The notes: generated by a model not told the origin, from the sequence alone. DNA of 64,000 bases from Acestrorhynchus altus (GCA_034509495.1 CM067504.1:37815424-37879423); one strand, 5' to 3'. Positions 48,261 through 60,500 are shown, counted from the stretch's first letter. Numbers and translations are program-made.

Positions 48261-51175
48261 GTCACAAACCAGAGTGATCGCGAGGAGTCAGACGGCAGCA
48301 CCAACATCCCAGACTACTTTGTGTCAAAACCATTTAATGTCATCAGTGATTTTAATGTTATAGCTAAAGGTAAACACTCGACACTTCAGAAGCATTTTAT
48401 TTATTATTATACAAACATATAGTCTTTTAAGCATATGATCTATCATTTTAATAACCAGTTCAGTTGGGGTATAAGAAATATCTGACAGGTTTTCTTGAAA
48501 AATGCAATACACACCCCTTCAAATGAGGCAAACCTAATGTTCATGTCTAGGTCCTCTCAAAGTTTTCTTCTTTAAAAACACCCTAAAATTCCCCTCAAAT
48601 GTATCTCTGCTTTGCTTAAACCTGAGCTTAGACATTAGGTTTCTCTGCTGTTTATGTGATGATGACCATTTTTTTAGGAACGTGTATGTGTGTATGTATT
48701 TACATTGGACAAGACCATGAACCACAGGACAAGAAGCTATCTCAGTGACGTGTGACCTCTCAATAGCCATGGTTTCTGAAACATGCAAATGTGTTCCTAT
48801 TGCAGCCAAATTATTCTAGATAATTATTACAAATGGAATGAAATGTATACATTATATAGAAATATACACAGATGAGCCATAACATTGTAACCACCACATC
48901 TCATGTCTGGCTTGGTGAGTATAAGGAACACACTGGTTTTCAGGTGCAGGCCTGAGGACCTTCTGCCCTGCATAGTTTTAATGATTCCAGCTCCAAATCA
49001 CTTCAGCTAAATATCAAGTGAATCAGGTGTGCTGGTGCAGAGTATGTCTGAACATGCCCTGATCTTGTTCAAGTGGGAAGCTTGCTCTAGCATTTGAGAA
49101 TCATCAACGTTTACTCTGCACTAGAGGGCAGTAGTGTATTGATGGTGTCCACATTAAGAAGGCTGTTAGAGGACTATGTCAGTCTCTTTAATCCTGCTGT
49201 AATGACCATATCCCATCTTTGAGTTCATAGAGTGAGAGAAAGGCCCTGAAGGAGTCTCCAGTCAGGCCCCAAGTTCAGAGAACCAGGTGTACAGAAGCAG
49301 AGGTATAAGGGCGGTAGAGCATGATTATTTGGAGCCTGGAGTTTGCATACAGGTGTTAGGGTCAACATTTCTCCTCTGGGGCTATAGGTGGAGTGTTTAT
49401 GTGGCCTCAGACTGCTGTTGTTAAGAGAGCAGGCTGTTTGCCTAAGCTTCTGAAGTAGATTTTGTTTAACACAGAATAAAACCACATTTCGTGCTGAGGT
49501 CTAGCTCAAGTGAGTCAGGGGTGGTGTCCTGTTGTTCCACTGAGCAGCAATGCATGCTCAAACATATTTTTCAGGGATGAGTCATAATAAGACTTAACCG
49601 TGATCTCCTTACAGTTATTGTTCAACAGTAGAGCATCTAGAGAAGCCAGATGTGTTTGTAAATGTTTCAAGTTGTAGGGTTGTGTTGTCCAACACACAGC
49701 TTTCGGCAAACAAATGTTTTAGAAATGTGTTGGAATTTGCAAAATATGGCATCTAGACCTTAAAACTAATGCTTGTGCATGTTGTATACTAATATAAACA
49801 ACATTATTGTTGTTGTTATTGCTTTATTCAGTGTCTCTTAAAATAACGCGCATCATTGTACATATCCTCCTCTGTAAAGAGCTTTTGGCATGTGTAACTA
49901 AGGTCAAAGTGTTATATAATTAAAGACATAACTGGACTCTGCCGTCCAGGGGAAGCCACTGGCAGAGACTGGGTGAGTCACACTGCCTCTCAAATTCCCT
50001 GGCACTGTGTTCACAGCTCATGTGCAGTTTGGACCAACTCCAGATGATTTTCTTGGTTTGAAGCAACTCTACAGGGGGAAGGCTGGATCCAGCTGGCACT
50101 GCCCCCCCATCACACACCGGGTGAGAAGGGTCAGGGATACCATGAGAGGTTAGACGGGCATGGGATTGCAAGATAAAAAAAAAAATAAACAATTAGGTGT
50201 CCAGTGAGGTCACAACCTGTTCTGAGACTCTCATCTGCCCTCATCTGCTCCACCACACATACCACCTCATACTTGCAATGCTGTGATCTACAAATACAGA
50301 GACCAGGAAAATAAACACAGGTAAACCAGTGTAACATGAATGAACATCAGAAAAGCATAAACAATTGTTTATGAATAATCATATTAGTAGCCTTCACAGC
50401 TGGACATCATAGACTGTTGGAGTATGCAAATGAGATCTCTAATCAACAGTTTCAGTAAGGTGCAGAAAAAGAATAAACAAATAAACGAAGCTGACCAATG
50501 AAATATCAGCTTTAGGACTGTGCTGATGGGCACCCAGACAGGAATGAATGTTTGGCATTGATGTGGCCCACATTCAAGCAGAAGTGGCCCAGATTTAGCC
50601 CAAATGTGTCTGCTATTTGAGCATGTTTGTTATTTCTTCTGGAATGTTTTTTGGAAAGACATTTGGAATACAAACTAAACCATTTCTAAATGGCTCAAAA
50701 TACCAGCACATTTCAGAGAAGTCAAAAACATGGGCATCACTTGGCCTGGGCTTCTGGGGCTATAATCCCAAATATATTTTGAATGGCCCCATGGCATTTG
50801 TATAAATCTGTTTCAAACCTTCTTACTTTCTGACGTGTTTGTGAGTTGTGTGAAAAATATGTTATGTATAATGACCAGCCTATGATAAATCCATGCATAC
50901 TGAGGGCCCCCTTTTGGCCAGGGCTGTTGAACTGGTGCCCAGTGGGCCTGCTTGATAATCTGTCCCTGGCTCCATTTTACCCAGCTGAGTTACTAATCCC
51001 TTCACCTCAGAAAAACAAAAGATCAGGTTTTAGGTTTTTGCCAATGGGAAGGAAACAAACTACCTAAGAGCTTTTACATTGAACTGTATACCGTGTATCC
51101 ATAATGTATCCATAATATCCACAATGCACACAAACCTTTCAAGATAGATCTGGACTAGCATCTTAATTCAGATCT
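48261..51175. other. Intergenic stretch, mostly unassigned
   Basis: A MITE end (GAGCCATAACATTGTAACCA at 48875-48894) is followed by a short common fish repeat to about 49040. A CTCF-core-like CACTAGAGGGCAGTAG lies at 49119-49134. Small frames between 49200 and 51070 show no domains. 50515-50620 carries a TGGCCCACATTCAAGC-type low-copy repeat. Confidence 0.45.
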
Positions 51176-51179
51176 GGAT

Positions 51180-51375
51180 TGTTTAAAGACCAGCCCACAA
51201 ATGTTCAGTCAAGAGGGGATGGGGTCCCTTTTTTATCGGTTCTCTTGGTCACTCAGGAGGCAGGAGGTTCCCGTTTGATTGGTGTGACAGGCCCTTCACT
51301 GTCTCCACAGTCCCAACTCATAGCAGCTCACCGGGAATATTCGCAGTTCTGCCAATGGCCAGTCAATCTCTGGCT
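51180..51375. repeat. Dispersed repeat, copy 2 (see 5216-5305)
   Basis: Begins with GACCAGCCCACAAATGTTCAG and ends with CCAATGGCCAGTCAATCTC, sharing both blocks and their order with 5216-5305, but with about 140 bases more between them. Family unknown. Confidence 0.6.
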
Positions 51376-52049
51376 CATGATGCCATATATCTCACAGAAA
51401 AGAATTAAAAAGAATAAAAGAATAAAAGAATGAAGAGAATGAAATTTCTAGAATTATTATTATTATTATTAAACTCTTGTTGTGACATATATGTTACATC
51501 AGGATTTTAATCTAGTCATATGGCCTCTTTACCTACACTAAGAAAAAAAAACACTGATGATCTACTCAATTAATTAAACCCATTCAGTTATTTTGATCAA
51601 TATTCAAACCTGGGTCAGTTGGTTTTTGTTTTGGATGAAGTCTCTTACTGTTTTGTTCTTTTCTTTCACTCTCATTATTGCTTTTATTGGCATAGCTCTG
51701 GTCCTCACACTGGCAATCAGCAAAATGTGACCACAAACCCAGAATCAGGACAAGGGCAGGATTCAAGAAAACAGAGCATGACAGCCTTCTGCTGCATTGT
51801 GAGGACACAATCAAGAACTCTCTACAGTGAATGAAATCTGAAATATATGAGTATGGCCAAACAGGAGACACGAATTTCCCATTTGCTTACAAATTCATCA
51901 GACATAGACATAAAAACACACCTGAACTAGACTACATACCCGACCAAAAATATATCAACCATTTGCTTTTGAGGTGTAGCTATTAAAACATTCAGTCTTA
52001 CTACATTGTTATATTTGGTAAAAGGAATGCACTGCATTCTAGTATAAAA
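51376..52049. other. Intergenic stretch, nothing recognised
   Basis: Unique sequence with a short (ATT)n near 51456-51472. No gene is supported. Confidence 0.45.
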
Positions 52050-52220
52050 ATCTGTAAAACATAGTGGTGGTAGTATCATGGTTTGGGCCTGTTTTGATGC
52101 ATATGGGCTAGGATGGATTTCCATCACTGATGGAATAATGAATTCGGAATTGTGCAAGAACCTTCTAATGAAACATGTCAGGACATCTGTCTGTGAGCTG
52201 AATCTCAAGACAATGTGGGT
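52050..52220 (+). mobile_element. Tc1-like transposase fragment
   Basis: The plus-strand frame starts in AGTGGTGGTAGTATCATGG (a GGG(S/G)IMV-type start) and reads MVWACFDAYGLGWISITDGI followed by MNSELCKNLL and HVRTSV. This matches the GGSIMVWGCF...G.L..IDG.MNS..Y...L...V.PSV segment of Tc1 transposases. Nothing upstream or downstream continues it, so it is a small dead fragment of a family different from that at 5431. Confidence 0.75.
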
Positions 52221-53505
52221 CAGTGAGTGTGTTCTCTGCTTTCAGATATGGTTCAGATTTTCCTTATGCAATATTACACCAATAAAAATGATTAATGTCC
52301 CTGTTCACAAAACTAGCAGTACAGGTTCCAATTTGTATTTAAAGCTATAATCATAGAAAAGGCAGTGCATTCTTTTCATATAATAACTGCAATGAAGGAA
52401 TGTGTCAAACACTTCTTTTGCCAACTGAAACACGGCCATAGGCTAAATTCACACTGAGGGGTTAAATGGCCATCAAGCACAGAGACACTCAGTGGGCTGA
52501 AGGCTGTTCTACAAGACAGCCTACTAGACTGAACCACTCAGGCTTGTTGAAATCACAGACCTGATCTCATTATTAAGGTTTTATCTGAATTGGATAGTAC
52601 TTTATCTCCCAACCTACATTTCTAAATAAACATACAGCCATGCTTTTATTGAAATAAGTTCCCATTTCTTTGTCATGCTTGAAGGAGCTGCAGAAACTTG
52701 ATGCTTTCTTCAGAGGCCACCAGATGGAGCCTTAGACTTATTATTAGCAAAGGTTAAGGCTAGAAATCCTGAGACCACCTTAATAATACCTTCAGTGCTT
52801 CCCATCAGTTACCTTGTGAGAATATGAATAAGCGGGTTGGCTAGATATATTCTCATTTTAGCCCAAAAATTAATGCTTTAAGATTGTTGGAAAAATCAAA
52901 CTGAAATTCAGGCCCTTGGGGCACGTTCCAATATGTGTGCTAGAAAGTATGACTAGTGTGCACTTGTGTTGTAGAGTGTTGATGAAGTGCATGCTCCATC
53001 TAATGCATATGTAATGTGTATTAACAAACCTATGATCCACCAAATCTGATCTCATATTTCTATTAAATTAAATTACACAATGCTTTTTATTTTTATTTTT
53101 TTATGAGATGAACAGACATGAAAACCTCAACAGCCTCTGAATCTAAAAAATTCACTGTAAGCAGCTTGTATTTTATTATTTATGACATCAAAACACCTGC
53201 AGTCTAGAATCTTTATGAAATGACTTCCCAGACAACATGTCCATGTGGGGCTCATATGAGTAACCCAAAAGGTTCATGTTGACCAAACATATGGATGCCC
53301 ACCAGGGTGGGCAAGATGGATTACACCCTGTCACCGACACATCAGGACCCGTGTGAGATTAAGGTGGGGTCGTAACGATGCCCAACTAGGTCCCAGTAAT
53401 AAGATATGTACCAACCCACACAAAGCCCATGCCCATCTGGAACCCACCTAGCCCAGTATTCATATTAAATTTCTCTCATTTCCAAAATTTTCTTTCATTT
53501 CCAAA
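52221..53505. other. Intergenic stretch, nothing coding
   Basis: Unique AT-rich sequence. 53220-53460 has loosely repeated words (CCCACCAGGGTGGGC, CATCTGGAACCCACCTAGCC) like a common low-copy fish repeat. A CTCF-like GGCCACCAGATGGAGC lies at 52715-52730. Confidence 0.4.
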
Positions 53506-53506
53506 A

Positions 53507-53554
<48 letters not shown>
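53507..53554. repeat. (ATT)n microsatellite
   Basis: Pure ATT run directly abutting the SINE-like element that follows. Confidence 0.97.
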
Positions 53555-53555
<1 letters not shown>

Positions 53556-53559
53556 CAGC

Positions 53560-53830
53560 ACAATGGCTTGGTGGTAAGCACGTTCACCTCCCAGCACTGG
53601 GGTCTTGGGTTCAAGGCCCTGTGTGGGTGGAGTTTCCAAATTCTCCCCGTGTCTGTGTGGGTTTCCTTCAGGAGCTCCGGTTTCCTTCCACATTCCAAAA
53701 ACACGGATCAGGTCAATTGGGTAATCTAAATTGCACCAGTGAGAGTGAATGAACATATGCCCGTATGCCCAGATGTGGATTCACACTCTATCCTGGGTAA
53801 ACCCTCCTAGTGCTGGATGCAGTCCAAATG
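53560..53830 (+). mobile_element. SINE-like repeat, near-complete copy
   Basis: Head GCACAATGGCTTGGTGGTAA and GCACGTTCACCTCCCAGCAC with B-box-like GGGTTCAAGGCCC (about 53606), body GGTGGAGTTTCCAAATTCTC and CCCGTGTCTGTGTGGGTTTC, tail CACTCTATCCTGGGTAAACC. This is the best copy of the family in the window and is flanked by ATT repeats on both sides. Confidence 0.78.
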
Positions 53831-53837
53831 GATGTCA

Positions 53838-53914
<77 letters not shown>

Positions 53915-54110
53915 ACTACTGTTATAATTACTATTATTGCTATTTTCATTATTACTAAAATAATAGTTGTTATTATTATTATTATTATTATTATCATTAT
54001 CATTACTTGTATATAATAATAATAATAATTTTATTATTAATATTATTATTCTTATTATTCTTATTATTATTATTATTATCATTATTATTATTATTATTAT
54101 TATCATTATT
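53838..54110. repeat. Compound ATT/GTT/ATC trinucleotide array
   Basis: (ATT)n to about 53883, then (GTT)n to about 53914, then mixed ATT, ATC and AAT trinucleotides to 54110. It ends about 200 bases before the glul TATA-like box. All open frames here are homopolymer-like artefacts. Confidence 0.95.
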
Positions 54111-54179
54111 AACTTCCCCTCATCATTACTGACACGTCTAGTATCTTCCCGTAAGTACACATCTGAAGTGTACACTCGT

Positions 54180-54327
54180 CCTCAGGCACCGCCGCTTTTA
54201 CAACCCATCCAATGATCGCGCTCGGTTAGTGTGACGCCACTAGGCGGAGCGCCTATGAGCTGGTCGCTGTCCAATCCGCGGCGGGCAGGGCTCCACGCGC
54301 CGTTTAAAAGTGGGAGGAAAGGCTGAG
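54180..54327 (+). promoter_or_regulatory. glul: glul promoter, CpG-rich with CCAAT and TATA-like boxes
   Basis: A short CpG-dense block (ATCGCGCTCGG, GTGTGACGCC, ATCCGCGGCGGGCAGG, CCACGCGCCG) contains CCAAT at 54271-54275 and TTTAAAA at 54303-54309. A perfect small palindrome TAGGCGGAGCGCCTA lies at 54241-54255. With the usual TATA spacing the start of transcription would fall near 54330-54340. Promoter assignment is inference from these motifs and from the exon that follows. Confidence 0.6.
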
Positions 54328-54412
54328 ATGCTCGACAAGAGAATGAGAGAAAAACAGGGACGAGAGCCGACAAGCAGCTGGACCCGCGCTGACCACCTGT
54401 TTATGCTGAAAG
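54328..54412 (+). other. glul: glul exon 1 (leader), open in frame with the coding sequence
   Basis: A consensus donor (AAAG/GTAAGT) ends the exon at 54412. It joins the acceptor TTTCTTATAG before 55761. All three ATGs in this exon (54328, 54343, 54403) share one frame, no stop intervenes, and across the splice the frame continues into the known glutamine synthetase ATG at 55769. They would add 31, 26 or 6 residues. The exon's 5' limit is set here by the first ATG, not by a known transcription start. Confidence 0.6.
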
Positions 54413-55760
54413 GTAAGTTTCCGCTTCAGGAGGCTGTTTTTACACGTTCGTCCTGTTTGTGTGGCTTAAATCATGGGTTTCTGACGGTTCTAACGGCCAG
54501 AAATCGGGCTGTAAGGAGCTCAGCTCCTTAATCACCTCCTGCTGGGGTGAATGGTGGGGGTTGGTGCCTGTTGTCCCCTAAATCAGGACTTTAATAGACC
54601 ATACGATCCACCAGGACGTCGTTTTCCGCCTGTAACCTCCATTTTTCACGCTTGTTGACGTTTTTCTTCTGCTGATCTTCTGACAAGAGCTTCCGTAGGA
54701 CCTGATACGAGCTCTTGAGAAGCGCTGATGCAAACTGTCATCAGCAACAGAGCGGTTAACCCGAGAGCCGCACTTTGCGGGCTGTGACACGCGCTTCTCC
54801 AGCCTGTATGTCTCCGAAGAAACAGCAGAAATAATCCACTTCATGACAAAATACAAGCCTGATCCTCTCTAACCACGAGCCCGTCGCTGTGTGATGACCT
54901 ATCAGCGAGGAATAGAGGTCGGGAAACAGCTGAAAGCCACTCAAAATAAACCCAGTCCCCATGCTCAACATGCAGACAGACTCTGACTGATCAGAGAGGG
55001 ACGGGGCAGTAAAATGGCATAGAAGGGGCAGTTTGTCCTCTTTTTGATGAAAGTCGTAGGAACGTACCGATGCATACGTTAATAACAAAAATGAAAGGCA
55101 TTCAGGTTGTTTTTAATTTTAATTGTACTGCTGTCAAGAGTGTATTATTATAATATAAATATTCTGATCAATAATCAATACAAATAACTAAATTCTTGAA
55201 TTTTGGCTCAAAGAGACTCTGGATGATCGATTTATAGCAGGATTTCTGGGATCAAAAGTGGTTAGTCCTAGTTAATTTTTGCTAAAAACGTTTTTGAGAA
55301 AGGATGGCACTGATGCATACATAAGTAACAAAAATAAAGGGCATTCGGATTTTTTATTTTATTTTATTTGGACTGCTGTCAAGTATTTTCAAGAGCTTAT
55401 TATTATTATTATTATTATAAATATCCTAATCAATCTAATCATTACAGATAACTCAATTCTTGCATTTCAGCTCAAAAACACTCTGAATGATCAATTTCCA
55501 ACAGGATTTTTACATTTTTTAAAATTTTTAAAAAATTTACATTTTTGATAAAAGACAGTGAAATTATTTCAATGTGAATTTTTAAATCGCAGACATATTT
55601 AGCCCACGATCTCCTGACTAGCTGGGTGAATGACGTTGATCAGAGAGCTTCATGCAACTTTCACTCTTGTTGGCTAAATGTTGGATATTCAAATATGAGT
55701 TGATTTAGAGCAGAAGTGCTGAATGAACGGATCTCTACCCCTTCCTCAGATTTCTTATAG
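54413..55760. other. glul intron 1 with a tandem ~240-bp duplication
   Basis: Sequence 55068-55243 (GATGCATACGTTAATAACAA, GGACTGCTG-like and CTCTGGATGATCGATTTATA) recurs at 55312-55507 (GATGCATACATAAGTAACAA, GGACTGCTGTCAAG, CTCTGAATGATCAATTTCCA), separated by about 240 bases. The second copy carries an extra (ATT)n at 55397-55419. Confidence 0.75.
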
Positions 55761-55768
55761 CCAACACA

Positions 55769-58167
55769 ATGGCCACTTCATCCAGTGCCAAGCTGAGTAA
55801 AGCTGTGAAGCAGCAGTACATGGAGCTGCCACAGGGCGATAAGGTGCAGGCCATGTACGTCTGGATTGATGGGACAGGAGAGGGTCTTCGCTGCAAAACC
55901 AGAACTCTGGATGCAGAACCTAAAACCATTGAAGGTACTATTGGGGACTACAGAGTATGGATGGGCATAAATATATTATTAAGTTTGTATATCTTAATAA
56001 TTGGCTTCCTAATGGACGTTACCATTCACAGATCTCCCAGAATGGAATTTTGATGGTTCTAGCACATACCAGTCTGAAGGCTCCAACAGTGACATGTACC
56101 TCATCCCCAAGTCCATGTTTAGAGATCCATTCAGAAAAGACCCCAACAAGCTCATTCTCTGTGAAGTGCTAAAATACAACCGCAAACCTGCAGGTGAGAA
56201 CCATTTTATCAGTTTCTGTAATATTCCAGGTGTACGTCTCTCTTGCTTTTGTTTGATAATGCACATTTAGATGGATGATCACCGCATACAAGTTAAATGC
56301 ATATTATGATTTGTTGTTTGAATGTTTTATAGTAAATTTATGTACTTTCGATGGATGTTTATGTAGCTTTACTTTAAAACATCACATCTCGCATGATAAA
56401 TGGATAAACTACATACAGCAGATAGAACCTTCCTTTTAATGGCTGATTTCTGTTTCAGAAACCAACCTTCGCCAGACATGTGAAAAGATAATGGACATGG
56501 TGGAGAACCAGCATCCATGGTTTGGAATGGAGCAGGAGTACACAATTCTTGGCATTGATGGTCATCCATTTGGCTGGCCCTCAAACGGCTTTCCTGGACC
56601 TCAGGGTAAATATGGGTTTCTCTGTAAGATGCATAATTTGAACCAAAACAAGTTCTCCTCATTTCTGTTTGATGGGCTGACTTGTTGTAAAATAACCTTC
56701 CTGTCTAAATGAATGGTGCTGTATGTGTTTGAATAGGTCCTTACTACTGTGGAGTGGGTGCAGATAAGGCCTATGGAAGAGACATCGTTGAGGCTCATTA
56801 CAGAGCCTGTCTGTACGCTGGGGTTAACATCTGTGGTACTAATGCTGAAGTCATGCCTGCACAGGTAAATGTCCCAATTACTTCTGGAACTGGATTAGTT
56901 TTACCTGAGGGCGTTCTCTCAATTAACAGATTAAAGACAATACTTCTACTGAATTGTAAGAACTGCAGTACAACATGTGTATAGCTATATTATATCGAGG
57001 TACTTGTTTACAGTCCCAACAGTAATTGTGAATGTATTGGTCAAAACATGCATTGCTTTGTTTTGCATGTTAATGTTTTTTCAATGTTGTGACATGAACC
57101 TGATATGAGCTATGAGGGTTCTGTCTTTCAGTCAGGGATTAGATTGTGTTCTGGAATTAGCCAAATCCAGACTAAATGAATAATAAAGTAACAGACAGGC
57201 CTGAGCTTTGTGTTCTGTGGTGTAATGCTGAACATCTGGATTATGGGTTTTTGTTTTTTGTGGGTATTTGGGGGGGAAATTGGAGATTTGTAGTAAATGA
57301 TCAGCATCTTAATCATGCTTTCCCCCCTTTCAGTGGGAATTCCAAGTGGGTCCCTGTGAAGGTATTAGCATGGGAGACCACCTGTGGATGGCTCGCTTCC
57401 TTTTGCACAGGGTGTGTGAAGATTTTGGTGTTGTGGTCTCCTTTGACCCCAAGCCCATCTCTGGCAACTGGAACGGAGCTGGATGCCACACTAACTTCAG
57501 CACAAAGGAAATGCGAGAGGATGGAGGCTTGAGGTATGTTTGTGAAGACCTTTTTTGTATTATAAAAAATATCCTCGAGCTGTTGAAATAACTTATAGAT
57601 TCAATGAATAGTTCAAAGTACTGTTAACTTCAATGAAGTGACTAGAGTAGGAGTACTGCAGTAAGCAGTTCGCTATAAAACCAAAATGGAACATTTGCAT
57701 CCAGCATCAGTGTAGGAACCAAAGAAAGCTCATCTGTTTGTATTTTTGGATATTTTGGATTAAATATTACATTCTCATGGCCCACATTGACAGCTGAGAG
57801 TAAAATCAAAGCATATTTGCAGCTAATTGTTCTCCCTCTTTCTGACTGTAGGCATATTGAGGAAGCCATTGAGAAGCTGAGCAAGAGGCATCAGTACCAC
57901 ATTCGTGCCTATGACCCTAAAGGGGGGTTGGACAATGCCAGGCGTTTGACTGGCCACCATGAAACCTCCAACATCAACGAGTTCTCTGCTGGAGTGGCCA
58001 ACCGTGGTGCTAGCATTCGTATCCCACGAGCTGTGGGTCAAGATAAGCGAGGATACTTTGAAGACCGTCGTCCATCCGCCAATTGTGACCCATACGCCGT
58101 TACCGAGGCGCTTATTCGCACGTGTCTGCTCAGTGAGCAGGGAGAACGGCCTGCGGAATACAACTGA
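55769..58167 (+). CDS. glul: Glutamine synthetase (372 aa, six coding exons)
   Basis: Joins ammonia to glutamate using ATP; in fish important for ammonia detoxification and brain glutamate recycling; usually a cytosolic decamer. Exons: 55769-55934, 56032-56193, 56459-56605, 56737-56864, 57334-57533, 57852-58167, all GT-AG and phase-consistent. Conserved blocks: MYVWIDGTGEGLR, DLPEWNFDGSSTYQSEGSNS, PWFGMEQEYT (metal ligands E134, E136), GVGADKAYGRDIVEAHYRAC, NAEVMPAQWEFQVGPCEG (E196, E203), NWNGAGCHTNFSTKEMRE (H253 region), RLTGHHETSNINEFSAGVANR, SIRIPR, GYFEDRRPSANCDPY. Lysines 11 and 14, linked in mammals to glutamine-induced degradation, are present. Length is one residue short of the mammalian 373, the difference being at the C-terminus. 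The ATG has a strong context (ACACAATGG). Intact, no frameshift. Paralogue (a/b) not decided. Confidence 0.97.
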
Positions 58168-59200
58168 ACATGCCCCTGCTTTAAATAAACCAGTCTTTTA
58201 TGGGTAGACACATCATGAGATTTTTGTACTGTAGTCTGTGGTTCTGCAGGAGCCTTGTATTTAACTTGTCAGTCTAGTACAAGACAGGGACTAGATGGAA
58301 CTGTTCATCTAGAGATTTTATTTTAAGTACAGATTGAGTAAATCCTTTTGGCGTTCTCACCGCCAGTTTTTAGAGTTTGAAAATTTGTTGCAACAGACCA
58401 GATGCTGGCTGACATCTAGTGTCTTCTAGGAGGAAAGCTGTGTGGAAGCCTTCTATGCTTGTAAAACTAGCAGCTCTCCCCTTTGTGTGTGTATATACAT
58501 TTGTGACTTTCTGCGCATGTAATACATTTTCATATGGTTTTTATTAAGTACATAAATGTTTTCCATTTTGGACAGTGCCATTTCCATGTTCTGGTCCATT
58601 TTTGGATCCAGATCACTGGTTTTGTATGGTATTTGTTTCTGATTGGGGCCAAGATGCATTGGTGATTTTTACATTTGTATAACTTCCCATGTTCTCTTTG
58701 TTTTTGCCTGATGAAGTGTTTAGAATTCTATACTTACAGTGGAAAATTATACAGGAAATTACCTGGTTTAACTTCATCACCGATACATTAAAACTCTTAA
58801 TACTTTTACCAAAATATTTCTGCTGCTTTGGTGCTTGTCTTTATTCTGTTGATGAGAATGGAGATGAAGGATATTATGAAAATGGTCATGTTTTCACATG
58901 TTTTTGACATATGATAATACACATTTCCATTACAAGAAATAATGACTTGATAGTTAGACAAAGATCAAGCCGTTCTGGACTACACATCTTTTCACCTTCC
59001 CTTTAATCCACTGAAAGACAAAATATAGTCTAAGGCTAAACTAAATTTGCGTCTGGTAAACTTAATCTCAGTGTAATTGAATGTCAAGATTTACATACTC
59101 AAACATCACAATGTTTATTCAAATAATTTTATTCAAAATAAATTTTATATTCATTACATTTAAAGTGACATTTCAATGAACTACAACTACTAAAAGTAAA
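58168..59200 (+). terminator. glul: glul 3' UTR with alternative poly(A) signals
   Basis: An AATAAA lies only 16 bases after the stop (58184-58189). Further candidates are ATTAAA at 58787-58792 and AATAAA at 59137-59142. Vertebrate glul mRNAs often have long 3' UTRs, so the distal site is likely also used; the sequence alone does not tell which dominates. Confidence 0.45.
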
Positions 59201-60291
59201 ACAAAAGGATTGAAATATTTTAATGTAATGCTTTATTGAATGAAACAAGCGAATGAACATTTTCACAATATTTTATGTACCAGTTTGCTACAGTAATTTT
59301 ACCACTGGCTGAGGAAAAATCATTTATTGAGGCTTAAAAAGTTTTACTAGTGATTCTTTACTAGTAAGTTAAAACCTTTAAAATATTTATTACTAGACCT
59401 ATGAGATGATATTATGGGAGGGCCTGTGTTGTGTGCCATGCGTTGAAATGTTCCACAATAGTATCTGGAGAAAATTCAGTTCCTGGCTGAACAGAGTAAA
59501 GCTGTGGATGTGTGGGTTGATTTAAGTATATGTTTGATCCTAACATTACCTTAAGAGTCCATTGTAATTTGCTATGGAATGGAATGTCTCTGTGTTGTCT
59601 GCACTGACATTTTTCACTGTAGAAATTCACCATTTTTGGTGAACGTAAAGGGTTTTAAAGTGTTCTTTTCATTATTATCTGGATATTAATTTAACCTCTG
59701 GCTATAACAGAGTTACACAATGAAGAACATCAAAGCCCACCTCATCTTGTACACCCGTTGTTTGATATTTTAGGACAGGGGTCATGAGATGGCCATTGTG
59801 GGTTCAGGTTTTCATTCTAACTAAGCAGCATTGTGCCATAAATAATTTAATGAGTCAGTAATGAAACCAGCTGCTTAAACAAGTAGAATCAGGTGTGGGC
59901 AAGGTTGAGGAGAAAGGAAGACTGCACACACACACAAACAAGGTCCTTATCCTTAGATTCCCCTGCAGTGATTCTGTGTGATCATTGCAGTAGGACGAAA
60001 AGTTATGGTGAATAATCTGAGGCTGTATTTGAATATTCTGTGCCCTTTGAAACTCTGGTAGCCTAATGTCTAACTGGTGTGAATTAGAAACCAGTATCAC
60101 ATCCCTTGGCATAGGTCTTGGGGCATGACCTAACACTAGTGAAAATGGTTGTATGTAGATTAATAATGGAAAGTGTTTTTAGTCATCTGCCCATATTTCC
60201 ACAGTAACACCATCTGCATAGTTTTGAAAGATCTAATCTGATATCTTAACGCAGAGGCAGCCAAAACATGTTTGATATTCATTGTGTGCAT
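59201..60291. other. Downstream stretch, mostly unassigned
   Basis: Unique AT-rich DNA. 59765-59890 (ACAGGGGTCATGAG..GTTCAGGTTTTCATTCTAAC, AAGTAGAATCAGGTGTG) resembles a short, common fish repeat. No gene is supported. Confidence 0.45.
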
Positions 60292-60500
60292 CTTGGGTGG
60301 CACGGTAGCTCTGCAGGTTGTGTGTGTTTCAAACAGTTCCAGGGGCCTGTGGTTTGATCCCAGCTCGGTTCGCTGTCTGTAAGGACTTTGGTGTGTTCTC
60401 CCTGTCTGTGTGGGTTTCCTCTGGGTACTCCGGGTTCCTCCCAAAAATACACATGGCCCTCTAGGTGTAAGAGCATGTGGTGCCCTGTGCTGGGGGTATG
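60292..60500 (+). mobile_element. SINE-like repeat, copy
   Basis: GGGTGGCACGGTAGCTCTGC head with B-box-like TGTGGTTTGATCCCAG (60349-60364), then GTGTTCTCCCTGTCTGTGTG, GGTTTCCTCTGGGTACTCCG and GGTTCCTCCCAAAAATACAC. Same family as 53560-53830. Confidence 0.75.

Noticed and set aside
55735..56662. Minus-strand frames opposite the glul exons
   Set aside because: They mirror conserved glul codons and span introns; no independent evidence for an antisense gene.
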